Of a stretch of DNA of 6,452 nt, positions 1-6,150 are shown one piece after another. Within the stretch, counting starts at the first letter, position 1; every line of letters starts with the position of its first letter. Below the pieces are notes generated by a model. That model did not search any database, was not told where the DNA came from, and saw only the letters and a list, made by a program, of their open reading frames with translations. Source of the DNA: Bordetella parapertussis. GTDB lineage: Bacteria; Pseudomonadota; Gammaproteobacteria; Burkholderiales; Burkholderiaceae_C. The position numbers and the translations under genes are program-made. Location of the stretch: contig CAMCTC010000182.1 of assembly GCA_945878355.1 (NCBI GenBank), forward strand, positions 1-6,452, read 5' to 3'.

Positions 1-374
1 ACCACGATCATCTCGAGCATCGCTGCCGGCGCTTGCTTGAACAGCGCCGCCACCCGAACCTCGCGCTTGGCCGTCAGACGGCCGCCTTGAACGCGCGACA
101 CCGAGGTCAGCGTGCCCAGCGCGCGCTGGTCGATCTGCAAGCGGTTGTCAAACACCACCTTGGCCAAGGGCTGGGCATGGCGCAGATGGCGAGACTTCAG
201 CGCTTTGGCATGCTCGTAGAGCGCGCTGTCGGTGCGAATCACGTGGGTCTCAGGGTAGCGCTGAGCCAGGTAAGGGCCGAGTTGCCCGTTCGCGATCTGC
301 TGCCGGACCTGGTCGAGCAGCGGCGCCGGGTAGCCCGCCAGAAACCGCAGACAGTGATCTGAAACGCCGACCAC
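1..374 (-). CDS. YgjP-like (M48/DUF45-type) metallopeptidase, N-terminal part, cut by the left edge
   Basis: The frame is open from just after the minE stop to the window edge and gives 124 complete codons. The only sensible start is GTG at 374-372, because the next in-frame ATG is near residue 119. The upstream in-frame stop is the minE TGA itself, so the gene begins 6 bases after minE and is probably co-transcribed with minCDE. The protein resembles the small (about 160-170 residue) YgjP-like metallopeptidases: an N-terminal GYP segment (14-16), a QRYPETH segment (38-44), FDNRLQ (75-80), and the conserved SRVQGG (93-98) followed by KREVRVAALF (103-112). In that family a MIVVHELAH-type zinc motif follows; the visible part ends at MIV(V), one residue before the expected HExxH. 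Catalytic residues therefore cannot be checked here. The Shine-Dalgarno is weak (GAG in TGAGCG, overlapping the minE stop). Family assignment is from remembered family sequence, so I am fairly but not fully sure. Confidence 0.75.
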   Translation of the reverse strand, partial: MVGVSDHCLRFLAGYPAPLLDQVRQQIANGQLGPYLAQRYPETHVIRTDSALYEHAKALKSRHLRHAQPLAKVVFDNRLQIDQRALGTLTSVSRVQGGRLTAKREVRVAALFKQAPAAMLEMIV

Positions 375-380
375 CCGCGC

Positions 381-644
381 TCAGCGTGCCGCGTCAGGCA
401 ATTCGATCTTGACCTCCAAGACCTCAAAGTTGTCCTGTTTTTCCAGACTGACCTTGATGTCTTCGGGCGAGATCTGGACATATTTCGAGATCACCGCCAT
501 CAACTCTTTTTGCAGTTGTGGCAGATAGTCAGCACGCGAGCCACCACGGCCCGAGCGCTCGTGGGCCAAGATGATCTGCAGTCGCTCTTTGGCGACCGAG
601 GCGGTTTTCTTCTTTTCGCCCAGAAAGAACGAGAGAAACGACAT
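381..644 (-). CDS. minE: Cell division topological specificity factor MinE
   Basis: MinE displaces MinC from MinD, stimulates MinD ATPase and drives the Min oscillation that restricts Z-ring placement to midcell; it acts at the inner membrane. The product is 87 residues, the usual length. Residues 1-12 ([12 protein letters not shown]) form the amphipathic membrane-targeting segment. Residues 13-31 hold the MinD-contact helix with the diagnostic [10 protein letters not shown] (21-30). Residues 32-87 are the topological specificity domain with [22 protein letters not shown] helix (39-56) and the beta strands KVSLEKQ and [12 protein letters not shown] chose ATG at 644 because a full GGAGGTGA Shine-Dalgarno lies 5 bases upstream and because relatives start with MSFLSF. 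A GTG at 653, overlapping the minD stop, would add three residues. Translation is probably coupled to minD. Confidence 0.97.
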   Translation of the reverse strand: MSFLSFFLGEKKKTASVAKERLQIILAHERSGRGGSRADYLPQLQKELMAVISKYVQISPEDIKVSLEKQDNFEVLEVKIELPDAAR

Positions 645-648
645 GTCG

Positions 649-657
649 CTCACCTCC
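649..657 (-). promoter_or_regulatory. minE ribosome binding site containing the minD stop codon
   Basis: Read on the minus strand, the sequence is GGGAGGTGA followed by GCGAC and ATG (644). GGAGGTGA is a near-perfect anti-16S match at 5-base spacing. The TGA inside it (652-650) is the minD stop, so ribosomes ending minD sit on the minE initiation site. This decides the minE start in favour of ATG 644 over GTG 653. Confidence 0.8.
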
Positions 658-1465
658 CGCCGAACAGCCGCTTGAAGAAGCCCGGTTTCTCGGCATCGAT
701 GAAACGCATCGCTGCGGTCTGACCCAGAAAACGGCTGATCACATCCTGGTAAGCCTCGCTGACATCGGTACCCTTGAGGTGGATCGCCGGCACGCCTTGG
801 TTGCTGGCGTCGAGCACGGTCTCGCTCTCGGGAATCACGCCGATCAACGGGATGCGCAGGATTTCCTGGATGTCGTCGAGCGACAACATCTGGCCACCGA
901 CCACCCGGCTAGGGTTGTAGCGGGTGATCAGCAGATGCTCCTTGATCGGCGCCAGGCCTTCGATCGCGCGCTTGGTCTTGGACGACAGCATGCCCAGAAT
1001 GCGGTCAGAATCGCGCACCGACGACACCTCGGGATTGGTCACCACCAGTGCTTCGTCGGCAAAGTGCATCGCCATCAGCGCACCGGTCTCGATCCCTGCA
1101 GGCGAGTCGCAGACGATGTACTCGAAGTCCATCTCCGCCAGTTCATTGAGCACCCGCTCGACACCGTCCTGGGTCAGCGCGTCCTTGTCGCGCGTCTGGC
1201 TCGCCGCCAGCACGTACAGGTTGTCGCACTGCTTGTCCTTGATCAGCGCCTGGGTGAGCTTGGCCTCGTTGTGAATCACGTTGATCAGGTCATAGACGAC
1301 CCGCCGCTCGCAGCCCATGATCAGGTCGAGGTTGCGCAAACCGACATCGAAGTCAATCACTGCGGTCTTGTGGCCACGCAGCGCCAAACCAGCCGAAAAA
1401 CTGGCGCTGGTGGTTGTCTTGCCCACCCCGCCTTTGCCTGAGGTGACGACGATGATCTTGGCCAT
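650..1465 (-). CDS. minD: Septum site-determining ATPase MinD
   Basis: MinD is a ParA/MinD-family P-loop ATPase. When ATP-bound it dimerises on the inner membrane, recruits and activates MinC, and is released when MinE triggers hydrolysis. The product has 271 residues, close to E. coli MinD (270). The deviant Walker A KGGVGKTT (11-18) carries both signature Lys residues, K11 and K16. Switch [13 protein letters not shown] (36-47), includes D40; Walker B is IVCDSPAG (117-124) with D120. The C-terminal amphipathic membrane anchor is [10 protein letters not shown] (261-270). All key residues are present, so it should be functional. The start ATG at 1465 gives the canonical [13 protein letters not shown] beginning; a weak GAGAAAG lies 8 bases upstream. 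It sits 53 bases after minC, and its stop is embedded in the minE ribosome binding site, which indicates one operon. Confidence 0.98.
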   Translation of the reverse strand: MAKIIVVTSGKGGVGKTTTSASFSAGLALRGHKTAVIDFDVGLRNLDLIMGCERRVVYDLINVIHNEAKLTQALIKDKQCDNLYVLAASQTRDKDALTQDGVERVLNELAEMDFEYIVCDSPAGIETGALMAMHFADEALVVTNPEVSSVRDSDRILGMLSSKTKRAIEGLAPIKEHLLITRYNPSRVVGGQMLSLDDIQEILRIPLIGVIPESETVLDASNQGVPAIHLKGTDVSEAYQDVISRFLGQTAAMRFIDAEKPGFFKRLFGGR

Positions 1466-1518
1466 CTGGACTGCTTTCTCGAAAAGTGTGGAGCAATGAG
1501 GGTTGAACCGTGCGCCTA

Positions 1519-2289
1519 TCAGGCCGCCAGCGGTTCGACCAGGATTTTCTCGCCAGCCAGCCGAACCTGCGCTATTTGACCCAGTACATTGGCTGCCAAA
1601 GGCTGCTCGGTGGTCCGGTAGATGCCAGCGATCGACACCAACTGCGGCTCCATGCAGGTGCTGAAAATACGCGCCTCGGTGTTGCCGCGAGCACCGGCGA
1701 TCGCCCGCCCGCGCAACGGCCCGTAGACATGGATATTGCCGTCAGCAATCACCTCGGCACCGAAACTCACGACCGCCAGCACCACCAGATCGCCACCTCG
1801 TGCGTAGACGCGCTGGCCCGAACGCAGCGGCTTGTCGATCACCATCGTCGGCACAGCCGCGCCAGGGACCTCGCGCAACACCTCGACTTCGCGCACCACC
1901 TCGCGCAACACCACCTCGGGAACAGCCAATTCGCGCAAGGTCGGTGGTTCGGTCGCAACCGTTGCGGCGTCAGGCGCTTCAGCCAAGCCAGCCTCGAGCG
2001 CACCCGCCATCTGGGCTGCACTGCCACCCTGTGCCGCGATCGGCATCATGTGGCGGCGCCGAAGCTGGACCAGCAAACCGGCAAAGTCAAGCGGCTCGTC
2101 GACGTCGCGAACAGGGCTGAGGTCGATCACCAGGGGATCGTTGTCAAACAGCCCGGGGCTGTCGCCGAAGCGTTGATCCAGTTCAGCGACCAAGGCGGCT
2201 AGATCGCAGGTCTGCAAACGCAAAGCCGTCAAGGTCCAGGCGGTGCTCTTGAGATCGAATGCAGGCTTGGCCTGTAGGGCTGGTGGCAT
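1519..2289 (-). CDS. minC: Septum site-determining protein MinC
   Basis: MinC inhibits FtsZ assembly away from midcell and is positioned by membrane-bound MinD. From ATG 2289 the product has 256 residues. The N-terminal FtsZ-inhibiting domain runs over about 9-100, beginning AFDLKSTAW (10-18) and including DPLVIDLSPV (51-60). The linker, about 101-150, is Ala/Pro/Glu-rich and contains a short internal repeat (VLREV twice). The C-terminal beta-helical dimerisation and MinD-binding domain covers 151-253, with RSGQRVYA (156-163), DGNIHVYGPLRGRA (183-196) and the MEPQLVSIAGIYR-type segment (213-225). Start choice is open: TTG at 2331 is in frame, has GGAG 5 bases upstream and would add 14 residues (270 in all). 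ATG 2289 has no visible Shine-Dalgarno but places FDLKS about 10 residues in, as I recall for relatives. It heads the min operon. Confidence 0.95.
   Translation of the reverse strand: MPPALQAKPAFDLKSTAWTLTALRLQTCDLAALVAELDQRFGDSPGLFDNDPLVIDLSPVRDVDEPLDFAGLLVQLRRRHMMPIAAQGGSAAQMAGALEAGLAEAPDAATVATEPPTLRELAVPEVVLREVVREVEVLREVPGAAVPTMVIDKPLRSGQRVYARGGDLVVLAVVSFGAEVIADGNIHVYGPLRGRAIAGARGNTEARIFSTCMEPQLVSIAGIYRTTEQPLAANVLGQIAQVRLAGEKILVEPLAA
1868..1912. repeat. Short direct repeat inside the MinC linker coding region
   Basis: The 15-mer ACCTCGCGCAACACC occurs exactly at 1868-1882 and 1898-1912. A degenerate copy with two mismatches (ACTTCGCGCACCACC) lies at 1886-1900. The period of the exact copies is 30 bases, in frame, giving VLREV twice at a 10-residue spacing in the MinC interdomain linker (about residues 127-141). 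It is most likely a small in-frame duplication in a tolerant linker. Confidence 0.7.
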
Positions 2290-2336
2290 GTTGGGGCGTT
2301 TGAACAGCAACTGCGAGCAAACAACGCTCAAGAGGA

Positions 2337-2340
2337 CTCC
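2337..2340 (-). promoter_or_regulatory. Possible ribosome binding site for a TTG start of minC
   Basis: On the minus strand GGAG is followed by TCCTC and then TTG (2331). The spacing of 5 bases is good, and the later ATG (2289) lacks any purine-rich element, so this motif is the main argument for the longer 270-residue MinC. Confidence 0.35.
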
Positions 2341-2448
2341 GCGCAGTGTATCTTCACGGTTTCCGGCTCCAGATTGAGCCCAGACCCGGCAGCCCAGCCA
2401 CTGGCCGCAAGACGGACCGGCCGCCGCACCCTAAGCTGCAAGCCAACC

Positions 2449-2454
2449 AAGGAG
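2449..2454 (+). promoter_or_regulatory. Ribosome binding site of the AtuA-family gene
   Basis: AAGGAG is followed by the 5 bases AAGTG and then ATG at 2460. This strong site fixes the start at 2460. The frame is open upstream to an ATG at 2346, but those 38 codons are non-conserved-looking intergenic sequence. Confidence 0.85.
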
Positions 2455-2459
2455 AAGTG

Positions 2460-4271
2460 ATGACCCCCGCCAAACCAGCCCCTCTGCGCATCGGTGGTGC
2501 CTCCGGATTTTGGGGCGACAGCAGCGTCGGCGCGCCGCAACTCGTCAACAGCGGTCTGATCGACGTGCTGGTGTTTGACTACCTGGCCGAGACCACCATG
2601 GCCATCCTGGTGGCCGCGCAGCGCAAAAACCCGGACGCCGGCTACGCCACCGACTTCGTCGACAGCGCGATGCGCCAAGTGCTTCCCGAGGTGGTCAAGC
2701 GCGGCATCAAGGTGATCAGCAATGCAGGCGGCATCAACCCCGAAGCCTGCGCGAAGGCGCTGTCCGCTTTGGCGACGGAGTTGGGAGTGACGCTGCGCAT
2801 CGCTGTGGTCGACGGCGACGATGTCCGTGCCAGCCTGCCCGCCTTGCGCAGCGCCGCGCCGCAAGGTGTGCTGGTCAACCTGGTCAGCAACCAGGCCGTG
2901 CCTGAAAAGCTGCTCAGCGCCAACGCTTACCTCGGCGCTGAGCCGATCGCTAGGGCGCTATCGGCGGGCGCCGATGTGGTGATCACCGGGCGCTGCGTCG
3001 ACAGTGCCGTGACCTTGGGTCCGCTGATCCACCACTTTGGCTGGACGATGGACCAATACGACCAACTCGCTGGCGGCAGTCTGGTCGGCCACATTCTCGA
3101 GTGCGGCTGTCAGGCCACGGGCGGACTGTTCACCGACTGGCAGAGCGTTCCCGACTGGGCCCACATCGGCTATCCGATCGCGCAGGTCGAGGCCGACGGC
3201 AGCTTCACCGTCAGCAAGGTGCCAGGCACTGGCGGCTTGGTGAGTTGCGCGACGGTGGGCGAACAACTGCTCTACGAGATCGGCGACCCGGGTGCTTACC
3301 TGCTGCCTGATGTGGCCTGCGATTTCCGACAAGTGCGGATGGAACAGGTTGGCGAGAACCAAGTGAAGGTCAGTGGTGCCACAGGCGGCCCGCCGCCGGC
3401 AACACTGAAAGTCAGCGCGACCGCCATGGCCGGTTGGCGCTGCAGCAGCTCCCTGGTGATCGTGGGCATCGACGCGGTGGCCAAGGCCAGGCGCAGCGGC
3501 GAAGCGCTGCTTGAGCGCACCCGCGAGCTGATCATGGCGCAGGGTTGGGGCGACTTTTCTGCCACCAGGATCGAAGTGCTGGGTGCCGAGAGCCTGTATG
3601 GCCCGCACGCCGCGCCACCGACACTTCGCGAGGTGATGATGCGGGTGGCAGTGCACCATGAGCGGCGCGAGGCGCTCAACTTGTTCGCCCGCGAATTCGC
3701 CGCAGCCGGTACCAGTTGGTCGCCAGGCACGACCGGGGCTGGCGGCGGCAGACCCGCGGTCTCGCCGCTGATCGTTCCCTGTGCCTTCCTGATGCCTCGG
3801 GCTGCTGTGGCACCGAGGTTTCGCTTTGTCGGCTCGGCGACCGAGGAGCCGGTGACCGTCCCCTTGGACCAACCGGCACCTGCGAAGGCGACGCCCCTGC
3901 TGCCCGACCCGGCCGGCTTCACCTGGCCGGCAGGCAAGACCCGCAGTGTCAAACTGGTGAACTTGGCTTGGGGGCGCAGCGGCGACAAGGGCGACCTGTC
4001 CAACATCGGCCTGATCGCCCGCAAGCCAGAATGGCTGCCGCTGTTGTGGGCGCAGGTCACCGAGGAGGCCGTGCTGGCCTGGCTTGGCCACCTGGTCAAG
4101 GGACGCGCCGACCGCTATCACCTGCCCGGACTCCACGCGATGAACCTGGTGTTGCACGAGGCTCTAGACGGTGGCGGCCCGGTTTCACTGCGGATCGACC
4201 CACTGGGCAAAGGCATGGCGCAGATGCTGCTGGAGATGCCTGTGCAGGTGCCGGCGGACTGGCCGGTGTAA
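2460..4271 (+). CDS. AtuA-family (DUF1446) acyclic terpene utilisation-type protein
   Basis: The product has 603 residues in the two-part AtuA architecture. The DUF1446 domain covers about 9-455, with IGGASGFWGDSS (11-22), VISNAGGINP (85-94), ITGRCVDSAVTLGPL (175-189), GHILECGCQATGG (210-222), GTGGLVS (256-262) and LYEIGDP (271-277). A C-terminal AtuA-like ferredoxin-fold domain covers about 495-600 with the hallmark LAWGRSGDKGDLSNIG (502-517). A Pro/Ala-rich linker (about 465-492) joins them. I see no signal peptide or membrane segment, so it is probably cytoplasmic. AtuA is encoded in the Pseudomonas citronellol/geraniol (atu) cluster, but its reaction is not established to my knowledge; relatives often sit with acyl-CoA dehydrogenase, carboxylase and hydratase genes. 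Two dehydrogenase genes lie 0.7 kb downstream on the opposite strand, but no carboxylase gene is in view. Family assignment is firm; substrate is unknown. Confidence 0.9.
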   Translation: MTPAKPAPLRIGGASGFWGDSSVGAPQLVNSGLIDVLVFDYLAETTMAILVAAQRKNPDAGYATDFVDSAMRQVLPEVVKRGIKVISNAGGINPEACAKALSALATELGVTLRIAVVDGDDVRASLPALRSAAPQGVLVNLVSNQAVPEKLLSANAYLGAEPIARALSAGADVVITGRCVDSAVTLGPLIHHFGWTMDQYDQLAGGSLVGHILECGCQATGGLFTDWQSVPDWAHIGYPIAQVEADGSFTVSKVPGTGGLVSCATVGEQLLYEIGDPGAYLLPDVACDFRQVRMEQVGENQVKVSGATGGPPPATLKVSATAMAGWRCSSSLVIVGIDAVAKARRSGEALLERTRELIMAQGWGDFSATRIEVLGAESLYGPHAAPPTLREVMMRVAVHHERREALNLFAREFAAAGTSWSPGTTGAGGGRPAVSPLIVPCAFLMPRAAVAPRFRFVGSATEEPVTVPLDQPAPAKATPLLPDPAGFTWPAGKTRSVKLVNLAWGRSGDKGDLSNIGLIARKPEWLPLLWAQVTEEAVLAWLGHLVKGRADRYHLPGLHAMNLVLHEALDGGGPVSLRIDPLGKGMAQMLLEMPVQVPADWPV

Positions 4272-4464
4272 GACCTCTCGACTTCGACACCATGGAGCGA
4301 AAGTCCCAACCTCCAGAGGGAACCCAGTCCTGCTTGCAATACCGCTATCAGGCCTATCGCCTGCTCGGTGGGATGGCGATACACAGACCGATGCGGCGCT
4401 GGCTTGTGGTCGAACCGGATCAAATGCGATGATCGGGGTTGCGACACAACCCATCGCCTCGATA
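4272..4464 (+). other. Spacer or leader between the AtuA-family gene and the FKBP gene
   Basis: This 193-base stretch has no credible gene. A 46-codon frame from ATG 4292 has no ribosome binding site and no recognisable product. Three small perfect inverted repeats are present: CAGGC/GCCTG (4349-4353/4359-4363), TATCGCC/GGCGATA (4355-4361/4375-4381) and GGGTTG/CAACCC (4436-4441/4447-4452). The first two share bases and cannot form together. None has a T-run, so a terminator for the AtuA-family gene is not evident. The FKBP promoter probably lies here, but I see no convincing -35/-10 pair. Confidence 0.4.
4436..4452 (+). other. Small perfect hairpin just upstream of the FKBP start
   Basis: GGGTTG (4436-4441) and CAACCC (4447-4452) pair perfectly around the 5-base loop CGACA, 12 bases before the ATG at 4465. 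In a transcript it would sit where a ribosome binding site is expected, and none is visible there. It could tune translation, or be chance in GC-rich DNA. If translation began at ATG 4429 it would be coding. Confidence 0.25.
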
Positions 4465-4935
4465 ATGAACATGATGAACGCACGATTTGAAACCCCGAGC
4501 CACCCATTCCGTCGTTATTGCGGCCAGGCTGCTCTGCTGATCGCCGCCTTGCTGCCAGCGCTTGCGATGGCGCAGACTGCGCCGGCATCCGGGTCGGTGG
4601 TCACCACCGCGAGCGGCTTGGTGTTCAAACTGATCCAGCAGGGCAAGGGGCCCAGCCCGACAGCCAGCGACACGGTCAAGGTGCATTACCGCGGCACGCT
4701 GATGGACGGCAAGGAGTTCGACAGTTCCTACAAGCGTGGGCAGCCACTCGATTTTCCGCTCAACGGGGTGATCAAGTGCTGGACTGAAGGCGTGCAGCGC
4801 CTGCAGGTGGGCGGCAAAGCCCACCTGACCTGCCCGCCATCGATTGCCTACGGCGAGCGCGGTGCCGGCGGGGTCATTCCTCCCAACGCCACCTTGCAAT
4901 TTGAGGTTGAGTTGCTGGGCATCGCTGGGCGCTGA
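4465..4935 (+). CDS. Exported FKBP-type peptidyl-prolyl cis-trans isomerase
   Basis: The enzyme isomerises X-Pro peptide bonds during protein folding. From ATG 4465 it has 156 residues. It has a signal peptide with a basic n-region (FRRYCGQ), a hydrophobic core LLIAALLPALAMA (24-36) and likely cleavage after AMA36, so it probably acts in the periplasm. One FKBP domain covers about 47-153. The pocket residues of FKBP12 are all recognisable: Y75 in VHY, F85-D86 in FDSS, F97 in LDFPL, V102-I103, W106, Y129-G130, and F146 in LQFEVELL; GGVIPPNATL (135-144) is typical. Cys105 and Cys123 recur in this subfamily and could form a disulfide. The start is uncertain: ATG 4429, 4465, 4471 and 4474 are all in frame and none has a good Shine-Dalgarno; a long n-region disfavours 4429. 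Unlike FkpA or Mip it lacks an N-terminal dimerisation domain. Confidence 0.93.
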   Translation: MNMMNARFETPSHPFRRYCGQAALLIAALLPALAMAQTAPASGSVVTTASGLVFKLIQQGKGPSPTASDTVKVHYRGTLMDGKEFDSSYKRGQPLDFPLNGVIKCWTEGVQRLQVGGKAHLTCPPSIAYGERGAGGVIPPNATLQFEVELLGIAGR

Positions 4936-4940
4936 CGCTC

Positions 4941-4967
4941 CAATCAGCAGCCGACGGCTGCTGATTG
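4941..4967. terminator. Perfect 12-bp hairpin between convergent genes
   Basis: CAATCAGCAGCC (4941-4952) and GGCTGCTGATTG (4956-4967) are exact reverse complements with the 3-base loop GAC. It starts 5 bases after the FKBP stop and lies 21 bases beyond the stop of the convergent acyl-CoA dehydrogenase gene. Position and symmetry fit a bidirectional terminator. There is no real T-run on either side (CCTCTTA on the plus strand), so termination may be inefficient, or the structure may instead protect 3' ends. Confidence 0.75.
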
Positions 4968-4988
4968 CCTCTTAGAGACCGTCCCCGG

Positions 4989-6143
4989 TCAGCGCTGCAT
5001 CGGGAACGTGCCCATGAATTTGCACAGGATCTGCAGCATCACCTCGTCGGCACCGCCGCCGATGCTGGTCAGGCGGCCATCGCGCCAGAAGCGGCTGATG
5101 GGGCTTTCCATCACATAGCCCATACCGCCCCAGAACTGCAGGCAGCCGTCTGTGGTTTCGCGCAGCACCCGACCGGCCTTGAGCTTGGCCATCGTCGCGA
5201 GCTTGGTCGCATCCTCGCCATGACACACCATCTCGACGCCGCGCCAGGCGATAGAACGCAGGCATTCGACCTCGGTCTGCAACTCGGCCAGCTTGTAGTG
5301 GACCCACTGGTTGTCGAGGATGCTCTTGCCAAAGGCCTGGCGCTCACGGGTGTAGTCCAGCGTCACATCGATCGCACGCTGGGCCATGGCACTGCTGTTG
5401 ATCGCACCCCACAAGCGCTCGAGTTGGAACTGTTCCATCTGGTAGATGAAACCCATGCCCTCTTCGCCGATGCGGTAGCGCTGCGGCACACGGACGTCGT
5501 CGAAGTGCAGCTGAGCGGTGTCGCTCGAATCCATGCCTACTTTCTTCAGCTTGCGCGCCACGCTGACACCCTTGGTGGCCATCGGCACGATGATCAAGCT
5601 CTTGTTCTTGTGGCTGGCACCTTCGCTGGTGTTGGCCAGCACACAGCAGAAATCGGCCTGGGTGCCGTTGGTGGTCCACATCTTGCCGCCGTTGATGACG
5701 TAGTCGCCACCGTCCTTGCGCGCGCGGGTCTTGATGCTGGCCACATCGGACCCTGAGCCCACCTCGCTCACGCCCAGGCAAGCCACCATGTCGCCGGCGA
5801 TCGCAGGGGTGAGGAATTCGGCACGCAGTTCCGCGCTGCCGCGCTTGGCCAGGGCCGGTGTGGCCATGTCGGTCTGCACACCGATGGCCATCGGAATGCC
5901 GCCGCAGTTCATGTCGCCCAGAGCTTCGGCCAGCACCGCGGCATAGCTGTAATCCAGCCCAGCGCCACCGTTTTCCTCGGGCTTGTTCAGCCCGAGCAGG
6001 CCCAGGTCGCCCATCTGCTTGAAAACCTGATGGGCGGGGAAAATCTCGTCGGCCTCCCACTGGTCGACAAATGGGTTGACCTTCTCGGCGATGTAGCGCT
6101 TGACCGTGGCGCGCAGCGCTTCGTGTTCAGGGGTGAGTTGCAT
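4989..6143 (-). CDS. Acyl-CoA dehydrogenase, isovaleryl/long-chain/citronellyl type
   Basis: This FAD enzyme introduces an alpha-beta double bond into an acyl-CoA and passes electrons to ETF. From ATG 6143 it has 384 residues, normal for a single-subunit ACAD. The N-terminal helical domain is about 1-115. The middle beta domain has CLGVSEVGSGSDVA (122-135) and WTTNG (156-160). The C-terminal helical domain has YTRERQAFGKSI (264-275) and QFWGGMGYV (336-344). The medium-chain catalytic Glu site is Gly here (IGGGADE, 361-367), while QLERLW (240-245) supplies E242, the position used by isovaleryl- and long-chain enzymes. The overall style recalls Pseudomonas citronellyl-CoA dehydrogenase AtuD, from memory. 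ATG 6143 is chosen because GGAG lies 7 bases upstream; TTG 6161 would add six residues. It follows another dehydrogenase gene by 14 bases, so they are probably one operon. The exact substrate is not determinable. Confidence 0.94.
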   Translation of the reverse strand: MQLTPEHEALRATVKRYIAEKVNPFVDQWEADEIFPAHQVFKQMGDLGLLGLNKPEENGGAGLDYSYAAVLAEALGDMNCGGIPMAIGVQTDMATPALAKRGSAELRAEFLTPAIAGDMVACLGVSEVGSGSDVASIKTRARKDGGDYVINGGKMWTTNGTQADFCCVLANTSEGASHKNKSLIIVPMATKGVSVARKLKKVGMDSSDTAQLHFDDVRVPQRYRIGEEGMGFIYQMEQFQLERLWGAINSSAMAQRAIDVTLDYTRERQAFGKSILDNQWVHYKLAELQTEVECLRSIAWRGVEMVCHGEDATKLATMAKLKAGRVLRETTDGCLQFWGGMGYVMESPISRFWRDGRLTSIGGGADEVMLQILCKFMGTFPMQR

Positions 6144-6150
6144 TGAGTCT

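Larger units (their letters stand above)
2332..2459. promoter_or_regulatory. Divergent intergenic region between minC and the AtuA-family gene
   Basis: The two genes are transcribed away from each other, so promoters for both the min operon and the AtuA-family gene should lie here or just inside the minC start. I looked for -35/-10 pairs and found only poor matches: TACACT on the minus strand and TATCTT on the plus strand, near 2345-2355, each without a recognisable -35 at 16-18 bases. I found no clear long inverted repeat that would mark an operator. The assignment as a promoter region therefore rests on gene orientation, not on a motif. Confidence 0.4.

Noticed and set aside
33..362. Open frame of 109 codons on the plus strand at the left edge
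   Set aside because: It is antisense to the YgjP-like coding frame, whose conserved SRVQGG and KREVRVAALF segments show that the minus strand is the coding one.
2346..2459. Upstream extension of the AtuA-family protein to ATG 2346
   Set aside because: A strong AAGGAG sits 5 bases before ATG 2460, the family begins near the IGGASGFWGD motif, and the 38 extra codons look like intergenic sequence.
2958..4157. Long open frame of 399 codons on the minus strand opposite the AtuA-family gene
   Set aside because: It is antisense to a clearly conserved two-domain protein, is rich in His/Gln/Arg/Ala as expected of a GC-rich complement frame, and shows no recognisable domain or ribosome binding site.
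4292..4432. Small plus-strand frame from ATG 4292 (46 codons) between the AtuA-family and FKBP genes
   Set aside because: There is no Shine-Dalgarno and no recognisable protein, and it is only the tail of a longer shadow frame of the AtuA-family gene.
4977..4990. Small inverted repeat GACCG-TCCC-CGGTC at the dehydrogenase stop
   Set aside because: It has only 5 paired bases and overlaps the stop codon; the 12-bp hairpin next to it is the better terminator candidate.
4965..5756. Open frame of 263 codons on the plus strand opposite the acyl-CoA dehydrogenase
   Set aside because: Its composition (His, Asp, Leu, Ala rich) is typical of the reverse complement of a conserved gene, and the minus-strand dehydrogenase explains the region fully.
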